From contig JBBPTG010000005.1 in the NCBI GenBank assembly GCA_038093975.1, positions 248,001 through 312,000 of the forward strand: a stretch of 64,000 nt of DNA. The letters run 5' to 3'. Both the position numbers and the translations under genes were made by a program. The notes below the pieces were generated by a model. That model did not search any database. It saw nothing but the letters and a program-made list of their open reading frames with translations, and was not told the origin of the DNA. Positions 21,061-33,515 of the stretch are shown piece after piece (the stretch's first letter is position 1; each line of letters starts with the position of its first letter). The stretch is from Chalciporus piperatus. Lineage: Eukaryota; Basidiomycota; Agaricomycetes; Boletales; Boletaceae.

Positions 21061-22482
21061 CTAGCCTGAGCAAGGCTCCCCCTGTAGTGCGGAGATAATC
21101 CCTCTTGCATGTCCACCACTTGAAGCCTCCAAGGCGACATGCTGGCTTTCCCCAGGAATAACAAAAAGTTCTCGTTTATTGAACGACAAAGGGAGGGGCT
21201 GTGTGGAATCAGGGTCCGCGGCTGGGATCGTGAAGTCGATGCAGAAGAAATGAGTCTCAGACCGGCTGGTCTCGGTGGTCTCGGTGGTCGGGCTAGCGAA
21301 GAATCTCAGAGTTGTCTCACCAGTGAGGGGGTCAACGACGGGATCGCGAAGTGCTTGATTCATGGAGGGAATACCTCCAGGAGCAGCAAGGGTTTCATGA
21401 GTGATGTATTGGGAACGACATATATCTGGACGAGGGTCAAGGAGCTGACTTCTCGCAAGGAAACGATGTATGACCCTGAGAGCGATACTTGCGAATCTCT
21501 CTGATCGTTTTCGATCGCTGCAGACTGTAGGGTGAGAGCATTGAACCAATTAAAGCTAGACGCTTGTGCTAGTACTCACGGGACGAGGATGAGAGGGCGG
21601 GAATCTATACAGGGCATATGTTCGAGCGTCAATCACAGTAGGAATACCGAACTCCCCAAACTCCGGCTTGGATCCATCAAAGTAGAAAAGCGCTGGGGTG
21701 CAAGACAGGGGCAAAGCCACATCCTCCGGGAGATTCATTTCATGCCCAATGTTGGGTTAGTATCATCCTTGAGAGAACACCACAAGCTTGCTAGAAAAGA
21801 TATCAGTGGAGGTTAACCGGTGAAAGAAGGATGCACGTGCATTTTGCCGGCAAACGTGATGGATGCAAACAACCCACAGCCCCTCAGGAGTTGACAGAGG
21901 ACAACTTACACCGAGGGCCTCCATACGGCTCGGTACTACTTGACGGAGGCCTGTTTCGACATCTTCAGCGACAACTTGAAGGACCTTCGAGTCAAGCCAG
22001 ATAACCAATCTTCCAAAGAGAAGGTAATATATGGTCAGCGAGGTTGCATTGGACCTTCAGAACGTGGAACGGTTTTGATGGGCTGTGAAGTCCAGGTACG
22101 GGCTACACGCTCTGAGTGAACCAAGGTGTGTTCAAGAAAACGAGTAGATTGCCACAAGTACGGTCCAGGTGGGCGAGGCAATCGAGCACTCGCATAGCGT
22201 CCTCCACAACTGAGGGTCGCGAGCAATAATGTCGAACCGCTTTGGTACCTGCGATATTGGAGAACACCTCATAAGAGCTCGGTGACACACGTAGGTCAAG
22301 CGGTCGTGGCGGCCTTAAGGACAAGCTGTTTGGACTCACAAAGCATATGCGAATGACTTCGCGAGGACTCAGAAATTGCAAGATATGCAAGAACAGTTCA
22401 TCTGCGAACTGGTGAGAGCAAGTTGGAGAGCTTTTTGAACGTCGAATTTTGCCCGGGCTAGAGTCTGCGGTCCTATAAAGAT
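21061..22482 (-). pseudogene. F-box-like protein gene with frameshifts
   Basis: Resembles the abundant F-box protein families of mushroom-forming fungi. An exon at about 22340-22482 encodes ADELFLHILQFLSPREVIR, an F-box. The next exon (from 22248) continues KRFDIIARDPQLWR, as in this family. The continuation YASARLPRPPGPYLWQ is then in another frame inside the same exon. A second frame change separates ARTWTSQPIK from LTIYYLLFGRLVIWL. Later exons are open (RTYALYRFPPSHPR; RVIHRFLARSQLLDPRPDI) and end at 21061. No start codon is evident upstream of the F-box. I see no introns that repair the two shifts, so I call it a pseudogene. Sequencing errors or unusual splicing remain possible. Confidence 0.6.
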
Positions 22483-22708
22483 GTTAGTCCCTCCTGCCAA
22501 AGACAGATGTCGCGGTCAGGAACTTCCAAGCAAGCGGTGTGGGGGGAGAATTGTGGCTGTGTGTGAATCAAAACGCGCCGGTGGGGGTCCTGGGCTAGCT
22601 AGGCCTCAAGAAAGCAAGGAAGTACATATGTACATCGCGGCAAAACTAACTTTTAGATGATGTAGAGATCAATCGATCACGCTCAACTGCACATACACAG
22701 TCGCCCTC

Positions 22709-25269
22709 TCAATGGTGCTTCTTTGCATCCTTCATGTCCTTGTCCGGGTACAGCTGTAGCGACCATCTGCATCAGCACGAGTAGACATACCAACCGGTTG
22801 CCTCAAACTGACCTTTCCGGGGTTGAACAAACCCAATGGATCGATCGTCTTCTTGATGGACCGCATCAGCTCTACAGTACCCTCCCCGAGCTCCTCATAG
22901 AGATATTCGCGTTTGCCAATACCAACACCGTGCTCGCCTGTGCCTGGTGTTCATGGGAGGACGTTGATGAGGTGTCGTGAACACGATGTTGGTGAGACGA
23001 GCGAGACTTACAAGTACCCTCCATCTTTATCGCTCGTTGGACCATCCTGCGTACAGCCTCTCGAGCTATTGCCAGTTCTTCGTCGTCCCTAAACAGGAGG
23101 AGTGCGTGGAAATTGCCTGTTGACGAGATGAATTGGTCGGAGGTGTGAACCAGCAACGGGCGAGGAGGGACCGACCGTCACCCACGTGCCCTACGATTGT
23201 AGACACGAGCTTAAGCTCTTGGAGGTCTTGTTTCGTTTCATACACGAGATCAGGAAGTCTCGACACCGGAACGCTGTCAAGCAACACCCCTCATCAACGA
23301 CCACACCAAGTTTGCACGAGCGAAACACCAACCAGACATCCGTACTCCATCCCCTAGACCCCTCCAAAAGTGCCAATCCGGAATAAAGCGCGTTCTTCCT
23401 ATCAGCCCAGAGATCCTTGGCTTGTTTATCGTTTCGTGCTAGAATAAAGTCAGTGGCACCGTGCTTCTTGACAACTTCTTTGACGATGCGAGACGTTTCT
23501 TGTAGAGAGGTTTGTGTGGGACCTTGGAACTTGAAGAAAAGACAGTCAACTTCGGGATATTTCTGTTCCGAGGCACCGAAAAGGTTGGTGGAGCGCATGA
23601 ATTCGGAGTCACAGAGTTCGACACATTCTAGGAACGGGGTTTGTTATTTGTAAGGTTTATTAATCATATCGAGCAAGAGACTCACGAATTCCAACTCCAC
23701 GGTTCATCACGTCAATGACGGCTTCGGTCGCCCTCTTGACATCCGGGAACGGTACAACGGCAACCGTTGTGGGCAACACCGGGGCCAGGCGGATGGTAAC
23801 TGTTGGCCGAGATGAGCATGGTCCATACAGAAGGAAGAACATGAAACTTCGAAACTCACCCTCAGTGATAATCCCCAAAGTACCCTCTGCACCGATGAAC
23901 AGTTTGGTCGCGTCGAAGCCTGCCGACGACTTTCGGGCACGTTGACGTGTTTTGATGACTTCTCCGGAGGGAAGGACGACCGTCTACGTGTCATGGTTTG
24001 GTTGCACATCCATCGAATATGACGGTAGGGAACAGACATACTGCATTGAGGAACCACTCGCCCTTGGCTGTCCCATACCGTACGGCATTTGCTTCAGAAA
24101 GGTAATTATCAACTTCCTGTTTAATTAGACCAGGCTGGAGCTTACTTCCGGAACATCCAGTACTCATCATTCCACCAATCGTTGCGCCTGGCCCGGGGTC
24201 AAGCTAGGGGCATCAATGAGAACTGCCCGTTTCGTTGCTGGAAAGTCGAGAAGAGTGCCCACCGGAAAGAATAGAGGAATACCTGCCAGCACGACTCGGT
24301 CAATTGGGTAACACGAAATACGAAGCGAACTTACCCTTCTTCTGTAGTGTTTCGTTGATTTCCATCCATCCCACACCGGGCTGACAAACAATATCCGAGT
24401 CTTGTTCTATTTCGCAAGTCGGAAGGCGTCAGACCTTAGTTGACAAACTTAGACAATATACTGACCATGGATCTCCAAAATCTTGTTCATGTTGTTCATG
24501 TCGACGCAAATACCGCCCACGGCATGCTATCCGAGATAAGTCAGTCACTTCAAGAAACGCATACAACGCCAAGGAGAAACCACGAGAACTTGTCTAAACA
24601 AACGGGAACCTACCCCTCGGTAATTGCCCTCCAGACTCGTCCCCCCTGAGAATGGTGTGAGTGGCATCCGATACTTTGTAGCTATTTTGACTATTTTGAC
24701 CACGTCTTCTGTACTTCTTGGGTATACCACTACAGTGTGAAGCGCACCTGTGCAACACAAGGGCACTCATGGTTAACATACGTTCCCGGTGGAAGGGGTA
24801 GGAGATACATAGGTGCAGACGAAATCCAGCCCCTAGACAATAAACTGACGAGTTGGAACGCACCAGGATGGTAATCGTTCTCCGAGAATCCATGTACTCT
24901 GAGATCCTCTGAGTCTGTGCTGACGACCTCCTCGCCACCGTCTCCCTCCTGATGGAATGTATGCCTCAGTTCTTGGATGGCTTTCTGAAAATCCTGTGGG
25001 GTTCCATACGCTGGTTCGCCGCCTTTGGCACCAAGCCCAAGGGAAGCCAATGGTGATGGTTGATTGGACGGGCCATAGGCATAGCCTAGGAAGGCACTAC
25101 CCAAAGCACCAAGCAGGAGTGAGATTGATGAGGTACGGGAAGTTGCGGCATTACTGGTACTCGTGCTGGCATGTCGTGCACGCGGGAGACAAGGTGACTT
25201 GCGTGCACCATGCAGTATGGCCGTGCGTGGACGAGACAGGAGAGTATCAAGGGATCTCAACCGAAACAT
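22709..25269 (-). CDS. DLD1: D-lactate dehydrogenase (cytochrome), mitochondrial
   Basis: FAD flavoprotein of the VAO family that oxidises D-lactate to pyruvate and passes electrons to cytochrome c. Fourteen exons join in phase (25269-24864, 24747-24614, 24526-24466, 24406-24335, 24282-24263, 24203-24146, 24091-24042, 23983-23860, 23799-23686, 23627-23333, 23273-23176, 23116-23012, 22943-22813, 22753-22709), giving 570 residues. The N-terminus is a basic presequence followed by one hydrophobic segment ([18 protein letters not shown]), suggesting inner-membrane anchoring. FAD-binding motifs are [26 protein letters not shown] and GTLGIITE. The C-terminal domain has [15 protein letters not shown] and [14 protein letters not shown]. 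Exon 5 is only 20 bases. Confidence 0.94.
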
Positions 25270-25674
25270 CGAGCCAGCAGTCTATGGAAGTCGTCCGGGC
25301 ATCCCACCAGACGGGAATGTCTACATTTATATCGGACGAGCGTGGCGGGAACTTGATCGGAAACGACAACCGCTGACAGTCACTGACAGCACGGGACTCG
25401 GAGTTGGGTCCCGACGACAACGCCAATGTCAAGGTATGTAATACGACTAGTTGGCGACTAGTATCAACTACTTACTGTCTAGTCAAACGCACCCGCGAAT
25501 GCATGGCAATCGACGCGTCTACATGTTGTACTGATGCATATGCGGCGTTGAGTCATTTTGAGTGGATGTTGTCTCCGATATGTAGCGGGATTATGGACGC
25601 TAGTATGTTAGGGTATCTCTATGGGACGATGCATGACGGCCAGTGACTATAGAGCCTGTATACAGAGCAACAGA

Positions 25675-26162
25675 TTAGCTCCTTCCACCAAGAACTCGTT
25701 CGTGAAGAGCGCGTACCCTTGGTGCCAAACTGACAATTTTCCCCCAGCCTTTCATCCGCAGGTCTGCGCTAACAATCCCACCAATTCTCGTGCCCAGCAA
25801 TTCCCTCTTGTTGTTCAACAATACGACGGCATTGTCGTCAAACTTGACGAACCTCCCGTCCGGTCTTCTCACTTCTTTCTTGGTTCGAACGATCAATGCA
25901 CGACGGACGTCACCTCGGCGAACTTTGAGAGCGGTGGCGGAGGAAGCTTGTGCAGCGGTGAGTGGGCGAGCGCGTTTGACGACACAGACTATTTCATCTC
26001 CAACAGAACCCCAGCCGTTGTTAACCTTTTGTTTAAGAACGTTGACACACTCGACGAGGAGGGCGCCAGAGTTGTCGATTACCTGTTGAAGAGAGAGTTA
26101 GCACCAGCTCAGCACCGTCGAACGATGTCACGTACGTTCAATGTTCCCTTGAGACCAATCAT
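25675..26162 (-). CDS. MRPL38: Mitochondrial large-subunit ribosomal protein uL14m
   Basis: Bacterial-type L14 protein of the mitochondrial ribosome. Exons 26136-26162 and 25675-26082 give 144 residues. The start is [16 protein letters not shown], the normal opening of L14. Conserved parts include [50 protein letters not shown] ([12 protein letters not shown]), GTRIGGIV and [11 protein letters not shown]. The last 12 residues extend beyond the usual end. A short terminal intron starting at GTACGC is an alternative. The gene is divergent from hexokinase with 207 bases between starts. A 194-codon frame on the plus strand is its antisense shadow. Confidence 0.92.
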
Positions 26163-26369
26163 CGTGCAAAGAGTCGAGGAGCAGTTCCTTGGGGTGGTCG
26201 GATAAATAAGTCGCGTATTTCCCACGAGGGTCCTTATAGCATATACGTAGATCTACGGGTAACTTGGCGTAGCTCCACTCCGTTCAAGTATCTCCCTTTC
26301 CATCTCATCGTTTCCCTCCCACGACCATCTCAACATCTTCCCTTTGACTTTCATCTAGAATAATCACAA

Positions 26370-29152
26370 ATGCCAACCTCGCGCCGTGGCAGTGGAAGCG
26401 TCGTCTTGCCTTCCGGTCAGACCATCGCCATCCACACACGTACCCAGGATGAGGAGGACCTCCCCCATGCCACAAAAAAGTACGTCTCTGTCGCTTATCT
26501 CACCCCCTCAATCCCACCAAATGACTGGGATCGTAACTGCATACTCACCCCCGCGATCTCAGGACGATGGCAGATCATCTCAGGAAATACGAAACTCTGT
26601 CAGTCTTTTCCTTCGCCTCCTCGATCGAATCCCATTGACTGGATCGCATCATACTCTACTTGCGACTATCGATGACATGCACAACTGTGATCGATTGCAT
26701 GGTGTAGGTTCACCTTAACCCCTCAGAGAATGCGTATGATTGTAGAGGCGTTCACCGAGTCCCTCGAGCTGGGGTTAGCAAAGTACAATCAGATCGTGGT
26801 ACGTACTCGCTCCACCCTACGCCACTTATACTCCCCTTTTTCCCCCTTGTCCTTTCGAATTTGGGTAGCCCCTGAACGGAGCGGATGGAAGCCGATTAAC
26901 TGACTTCATCGATCGTATCAATGTTTGGGTGCGCGAGACCTCTGAATGGACTGGTCTTCCGCTCCACTTGCATCGCTTAAACAGAACTCGGAGTTTCAGC
27001 GCGCCCTTATTCCTATATGCGTGCACTTTCTTGTCCCATACCCTTATATGCGCCCTCCGACCGGGAAATAAACTCTGACCTCGTGGGTCATTGTGTATCA
27101 TCTAGCCCATGATCCCCACTTTCGTTTTCGGATGGCCAACTGGGCAGGAGACGGGTGATTTCTTGGCGTTGGATCTCGGTATGTCATTCCTCCCGGAATA
27201 CGCACCACCTCATCTCCGTGGTTACTACATCGCATTCACTCATTGATAGGTGGTACCAACCTTCGAGTCTGCCTCGTCACTCTGCAAGGCGACGGCAAAT
27301 TTGAGCTCACCCAAACCAAGTATCGTCTCACCGAAGAGCAGAAACAAGACGACGGCCAAAAACTCTTTGATTTCTGTGCTGAATGTTTGAAGACGTTCAT
27401 AGATTCGAACACAGGGGATGGTCCAGGCATGTTGAAGGATGGTCAAGTATTGCCGCTAGGGTTTACTGTAAGTGATTACACAAATGTAAACGGTGTCGAT
27501 GACGTCTGAATCGGATTCACGCGATTTACTGGTAGTTTTCATATCCGTGCTCGTGAGTGTCTTCCTCCGATTCTGAGTTCTGAATATCGCACTGAACGGA
27601 ACTTTGCATGCTATCCGTAATCTAACTTATCTGACGGTTCGATGTTGCGGGTATGCGTCTATGGGGTACGTTTGTGTCCTGAATGAAGACAAGAACGGAT
27701 TGACCATGGTGAACTCATCCGCTGGACGAAAGGCTTCGGTGCCGCGAACACTGAGGGACGGGATGTCGCTGAGATGTTCAAGCAGTCCCTTGCAAAATAT
27801 GTGGGTTTCACTCTCTTCCATGAGTTCGGATGGTTGTTTAATGATACACTGGTTTTCCTACCCTCCAAATCAGAATCTCCCCATTCAGCTAACAGCACTC
27901 ATAAATGACACGACAGGCACACTTATTGCATCGCACTACGTCAACCCCAAAACTAAGATAGCGGTCATCTTTGGGACAGGTTGTAATGCTGCATACATGG
28001 AGCATGTGAAGGACATCCCCAAGTTTGCCAACTTGGGTATCCCTCCAGAAGTCGATATGGCTATCAACTGTGAATGGGTGAGCGAGCCGTCTGTCATTAA
28101 CCCTTGGCCGAGGATCTCTGACAACCGACTCCTCATTTTCAAGGGTGCTTTTGACTCGTTTGAGCATGAACATCTTCCACGGACGAAATATGACGCGATT
28201 GTGGATGAAGCATCCAACAAGCCTGGTGAACAAGCGTTCGAGGTAAGCTCCATCTGATCCCTACATATCCCTGAATTGATCGTCTTGTTCATCTTGATAC
28301 TTTTCAACCCCGTGCCTTCGAACAAAGAAACTTATCTCCGGTCGATATCTGGGAGAAATCCTCCGACTTGTCCTTTGCGAGCTCATTGATGAAGGTGTTC
28401 TTTTCCTCGGTCAGAACACATACAAGATCGAGCGGCCGTATTGTTTTGATACGGCGTTCCTGTCTCTAATGGAAAGGCAAGGCTATTGCCCTGTTTCCAC
28501 TTTTCCCTTGCCAGCTAGTATCCTGTATTTTGGAGCTCATGCATGATTTGACAGTGATCCCACCGACGAGTTACTTATGGTCATCGGCATATTCACCCAC
28601 TTCTTCGCACTTGAGACAACATTGGCGGAACGACAGTTCTTCCGTGCCCTCGCAAAACTGATTGGGCGACGCGCAGCCCGTTTGAGCGCCTGTGGGATTG
28701 CTGCGATCGTTAAGAAGATGGGTTACCTGGATGAAGGGTGCTCGGTTGGTGCGGATGGATCTCTGTACAACGTGAGTGGATCTTCCATCTTCTTTGGACC
28801 TTTTTCTTGGAGTGATTGACTGGCTGGACAGAAATATCCTGGTTTCCCGGATCGTGTGCACGAAGGGTTGCACGACATCTTTGGAGACAAAGGCCGGTAT
28901 GTGTCTTCGCCAATCCCTTGATTGATGTCTCTTGCCTCCCCATTTTTCCCGCTTACCCATCCTTTGAAATTTCAGCAACATCGTGACGCACCATGCCGAG
29001 GATGGAAGTGGTGTAGGCAGTGCAATCATCGCCGGTAGGTCCACCCCACCTATCAAGTGACATCTCCGCAGAACATCGACTGACACTTCTGGGGCTTGTT
29101 TGTAGCGATGACGAAGATCAGAAAAGACGCAGGACTCTATTCGCACGTCTGA
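26370..29152 (+). CDS. HXK1: Hexokinase
   Basis: Phosphorylates glucose and other hexoses with ATP as the first step of glycolysis. Fourteen exons join in phase: 26370-26479, 26563-26598, 26708-26798, 27106-27178, 27250-27467, 27536-27552, 27689-27800, 27874-28077, 28144-28242, 28328-28476, 28555-28771, 28832-28896, 28976-29034 and 29106-29152, giving 498 residues. Motifs are LALDLGGTNLRVCLV (phosphate 1), LGFTFSYPCSQ and IRWTKGF (sugar binding), ALINDTTGTLIA (catalytic Asp), GTGCNAAYMEH, and GDKGRNIVTHHAEDGSGVGSA near the C-terminus. The third intron is long for this window (307 bases). The intron after 28476 is GC-AG (AG|GCAAGG). The symbol number is nominal; fungi often have a second hexokinase or a glucokinase. 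Confidence 0.95.
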
Positions 29153-29862
29153 GAACGGAGCGCACGTACGGCATCCTCCGTCGTATCTTGTCCTCGGACC
29201 AGAGACCATACATCTTTTCTGGCAGGAGGCGTTGTCACATTACTGGACTAGAAAGGAAGGAATGTAAGAAAGCCAGACATGAAGTAGACCATGACCATGC
29301 AGGGCATTTTGTTGTATTATACGTCGATCGTTCGTATCCCTGTGTTTTTTCATCCCCGTTCGTCTTCGCAAGATGCAATGAGGCCTTTCCCCCAACTATA
29401 GTGTTCGCTTCCTGGTCAGACCTGGCCCTCTGTCCTCTCAGCTGCATCGTTTCTCAGCAGATTTCCAGAAGCATTGGTGACGATCATCTGGGTCCAACTT
29501 GCACGAGCGCGGTGATACAGGATACGATTCTACAAATTAAAAGATCCTCAGTCGACATTGGGACATCAAATAAATTGTAGGGTGGGTACATACACACAAT
29601 TCGTGAAACAAGCGATATCCAGCGTGGGTATGTGAACAAGACGGATATAGAATGTGGGCAACACAAAGCAAGACACCATGTAGGGGGGGAGGGTATTCCA
29701 AACGGAAGGACGAAATGGATACGTAGCACGCACACGCCGATATTAGGGGAAGTGGGCTATACAATCCCGGACGGGGGGAGTAAAAAAAGAGCGTGATGAT
29801 TTAGTGAATAGTCAAGAAAACGAGGTCACGGTTGTGGTGAGTTCGTTCATTCATTTTTTTTG
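29153..29862. other. Convergent 3' regions of hexokinase and membrane protein
   Basis: About 710 bases between convergent stop codons. Open frames here lack family features. No gene supported. Confidence 0.5.
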
Positions 29863-31136
29863 TTATACTGCCATACCAACGCTCTCCTTGTCGGCGAATT
29901 GGATGGAGCCTTCACGGTCAGCATGACTTGATACTTCGAGGGATACTTGGACTTGAAGGGATTTCGGACGTTGGCTGGTGATGGGGGGTTGGCTAGACAT
30001 CCGGTTCATGGCGTGAGAGGCTGAAACGGGTAAGCGAGCAGCGAATTCGCGCGTCCAAGCTTTGCCTTCTGAGACGCGATAGGTGATGAGAAGGGGAGCG
30101 ATGATCTGCGTTTGAGAGAGAAAGTAAAAAGTCAATCAACATGTGCATTCTCAGCAGGAGTGAGTTGGAGGACAAAGGCTCACCTGTGCCTCACCAAGGA
30201 TTTGCATGAATGCGTTGGCGAGTGGACTATTTACACCGTAAGGAATGAGGTATAGCAAGGAGCATATCGAGTACACGGCAGCGCCCTCTACAACCATTGC
30301 TGCAAAGCTGGCGTAGAGGACGCCATACCCGGGGCCAAGGACCTTTGTTATACATGCTCGGTGGTACAACAAACGAAGGACCGTGAGAATACTGATGAGG
30401 ATGTTGATTCCTAGGGAAACACTGAGATATGGGAATAGGAAGCTGAAGGACATCCAGTCGGTCGCAGCTTGAGAGGGTTCCGATACAATGATGACCCAGA
30501 GTGAACCGGTGACTGAGAAACTCACCACAGTGAGCCAGAGAAAGCTAGCGCAAGGGAGAACACTTACCGACGGATGCAAGCAACAACACTAAGCCTATCG
30601 CGGTTACGAAAAAGTGGAATTTGCTGTCTCTGTACACTACTACACAACGCCATATCTGATTGACAACAAGTTAGTTTGCGCTCAACAGGCAACATGTCAA
30701 GAGAGCCATACCATGAGGGCATCGGCGCACCAATTGGAAATAACGAAAGCAACGTTTAATGGAGGTGATGAAGTACTTGATTCAAATGCACTAGGACCTG
30801 GGAGAGCCGAAGATGAAGCCCAATACTGTGTATCAGGGTGAGAGACTCACCACCAAGATAGTTCCTATCGTTTATGAAACCCAGCTGGGTGATCCGCGAG
30901 TTGAACACGACATAGATGGTCCCCAGTATGAAGATGAAGTTGACATAGATGAAGAAAAACCAGTGTTTTTTGTAGGCACCGTCACGGGCACGAATCCGAC
31001 GCCATAGGGAACGAGCGCACATGGCATAAAGAACGACGACAATGCCATAGAAGATGGCGGTGACGATCGCGCCGTAGAGCCATGTACCTTCGGCGTAGAT
31101 CAGAGGAGGTTGGTAGCTGTCCGTGACTGTGGACAT
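29863..31136 (-). CDS. Seven-helix membrane protein, function unknown
   Basis: Integral membrane protein of a kind common in mushroom-forming fungi. Exons 30851-31136, 30712-30797, 30568-30655, 30184-30512 and 29863-30105 join in phase to 343 residues. Hydrophobic helices are visible at WLYGAIVTAIFYGIVVVLYA, FFFIYVNFIFILGTIYVVF, NVAFVISNWCADALM, FVTAIGLVLLLASV, FLFPYLSVSLGINILISI, VLYASFAAMVVEGAAVYSI and ANAFMQILGEAQIIAPLLI. A DALMIWRCVVVY motif sits after the third helix. The C-terminal tail of about 65 residues is hydrophilic and Ser-rich. The topology (seven helices, cytosolic tail) resembles a receptor, but I see no motif of known fungal pheromone or nutrient receptors. Function is unknown. 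Confidence 0.8.
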
Positions 31137-31977
31137 TGAGTGATCACAAGGATCCCTTCGGTTCCCTCTGCCCCACAACTTGAATGAAGAAACGTGGGAG
31201 TGGCCTTGGCGCTCTGAGTCTGATGAGTGGGGGTGATTTCGTCAGGGTTCGTCAAAGCCTGTCAAAGCTAATCCGCTTATATCCACGTACGGGAGGTCGG
31301 GCAGCAGCTAACTGCCAACTTCAAGGCTGGAACCTAGAGGGTTGTCCCGCAGCGCTCAACGATCCTGGATGTACGAAAGAAATATCAAAACTGACAGCCT
31401 GTGGAAATCTGCTTACGTTCTTTCTCATGCACCACTGGCAAGCAGCATCAGCAAGTAGCTTGTGAAGACGCACCCGGGCCGCTCCGAGTCTCGCTTGTCA
31501 AGCTTGGGGGCGATCCCAATGTGACTGGAATCTGAATCAGTGGAATACAATTGAATGATGATTTATTCCTTCACTCAAAACTCATCCATGAAAGAGCGAA
31601 TGCTACTTTGAAACTACTAATTCAAATTCTTCAGCTCAGGTACTAAGAGTGGCCACAAGCAGCCGGTCACTTCCACTCTAATTCATAGGAATGTCTTGAA
31701 AAGCCCACATGATGCTTCGCTCGATTCATGGCAGAATAACAATCGACCCGGCGCGTCTACGAAACTTTGGGACAAAACGGTAGAAACTTCCTTGCCAGGT
31801 CACTTGCAAAGCCTGTTCAAGGAGGAAGATAAGATAACCACGTGGCCGGCAGTCGGTTACAATCTTTGCTCCCGGGTTCCCGGCCTTTCACAGAGCAAGC
31901 ATTCCGAACGTTCAATTCACACTTGACAGTGACCCAACTTTGAACTGCATCGACGTTGAGACCTTCATAGGAGCGAA
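31137..31977. other. Divergent intergenic region, no gene seen
   Basis: 841 bases between the start codons of the seven-helix protein (minus) and the MaoC hydratase (plus). Short open frames are present but none has recognisable content. It presumably holds both promoters. Confidence 0.5.
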
Positions 31978-33414
31978 ATGAGCTACGACCTTGGCAAAGC
32001 TGTGGGATACAAGACCGCTGATCAGCCGGTATATTGTTGTCAATGTTCGTCTTCCCCGCATGCCTCTTGACAGCATCTTTGCAGGTTTCGTGGACACGGA
32101 AGGACATCATCACGTACGCACTCGGTGTTGGTGCAAAGAAGGATGATTTATCTCTTGTATACGGTGAGTTCACTACCCCATACTTGTTCCGCTTGACTGA
32201 ACGACTCGCAGAACTTGGTACGTGACATCAATCCCCCCTAGCGAGCACAGCCCTACAACTAGTCCACAGACAAGGCATGGGGTCCGTTGCCGACATACCC
32301 TGTGGTACTGTTTTTGAAGGGTATGTATACTGCGCGCGAGATATAGATCTTTTGCTCAGTTGAGTCGAGCAGGCGACGACACCGACGTGTCGCTCTTCGC
32401 TAGCAAACTCAGTTCGGATCCACTTCCTGGCGTTCCGAAGCTGAAGGCTGATAGAGTGGTGCGCCAGTTGACTTCACCTGTCCTTATCCAAACAAACTCT
32501 AAGGAATACCGTTCGGATGTAGGTTCATGCTACTCAAAGCATCGAGATCTTGAAGGACTTGCCGGTTGCCAGTGGACCAGGGTGGAAGCTTTCCGGCAGA
32601 GTTTGCGCCATTCACGAAAACAGTGAGCACGCAGCTCTTACTGATGGGCGACTCATGACACGGGTTCCAAGAGTCGGGAATCATCATTGAGCGAGAGTCA
32701 TTACTGCTGGACCTTCAGGGAACAGCCTACGCCAAACTTTTTGTAAGCATATCGATTCTCTCACCTGTCGTCCACTCTCACATATTGTACTTTTGTGATT
32801 GCAGAGCTCCTCGTTCTACCTCGGTGCCAAAGCAAACGGCGAGAAATTCTCAAAAGTAATCGCGAGTGCTCCACAGGCCAAGCCTATTCCAAAGGATCGC
32901 AAGCCAGACTGGGTGATCAGAGACAAGACCACCCCAGAACAAGCCCTCATCTACCGTCTCAGTGGAGACTACAATCCCCTTCACATCGGTAATTCTTGCT
33001 CTTGATTCACTTTACTGGTTAGACTCACAGACCGCGGCCATACAGACCCCAAGGTTGGCCAGGCGTTGGGCTTTGGTGACGTCATCCTCCATGGCTTGTC
33101 ATCGTTTGGTTTTGCGGCTCGTGGACTGATCCAGGAGATTGCTAACGGCGACACGCGTGCTTTGAAGATGTTTGGCGTCCGATTCACATCTCCAGTCAAG
33201 CCAGGAGATGAGCTTGAAACTCAAGCTTGGGAAGTTGGCCCAGGTCCCAATGGAACAACTGAAATTGCATTCATAACCAAGGATGTCACATCGGGCAAGG
33301 TTGGTGACTCGGCCATGTCTCTTGTCGCATGGCTGATGGCGAATCGATCTTTGTCAGGTTGCTCTGGGTAATGGTGTTGCGTTCATCAAGAAGGCCGCGA
33401 AGAGCAAGCTATAG
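31978..33414 (+). CDS. Peroxisomal MaoC-type 2-enoyl-CoA hydratase
   Basis: Hydratase 2 of peroxisomal beta-oxidation, converting trans-2-enoyl-CoA to (3R)-hydroxyacyl-CoA. It is a stand-alone version of the hydratase half of multifunctional enzyme 2. Ten exons join in phase (31978-32028, 32085-32163, 32212-32217, 32270-32320, 32373-32458, 32523-32622, 32672-32742, 32805-32988, 33046-33299, 33358-33414), giving 312 residues. It has a double hot-dog layout: an N-terminal half with [11 protein letters not shown] and YPVVLFLKG, and a catalytic half with the hydratase 2 motif [18 protein letters not shown] (Asp and His catalytic) and [14 protein letters not shown]. The C-terminus is SKL, a type 1 peroxisomal signal. 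Exon 3 is only six bases (AACTTG). It is convergent with the dioxygenase gene, 101 bases apart. Confidence 0.93.
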
Positions 33415-33515
33415 GATGACTCCAATTTGGTGTTACATCGAGTGATCATGTCATCCTCTACCAACCTCTTCATTTCATCTCGTTGTATGTCTAGCCATTC
33501 CAATGATACAACATG

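Noticed and set aside
25621..26205. 194-codon frame on the plus strand
   Set aside because: It is antisense to uL14m, whose minus-strand frame contains unmistakable L14 motifs.
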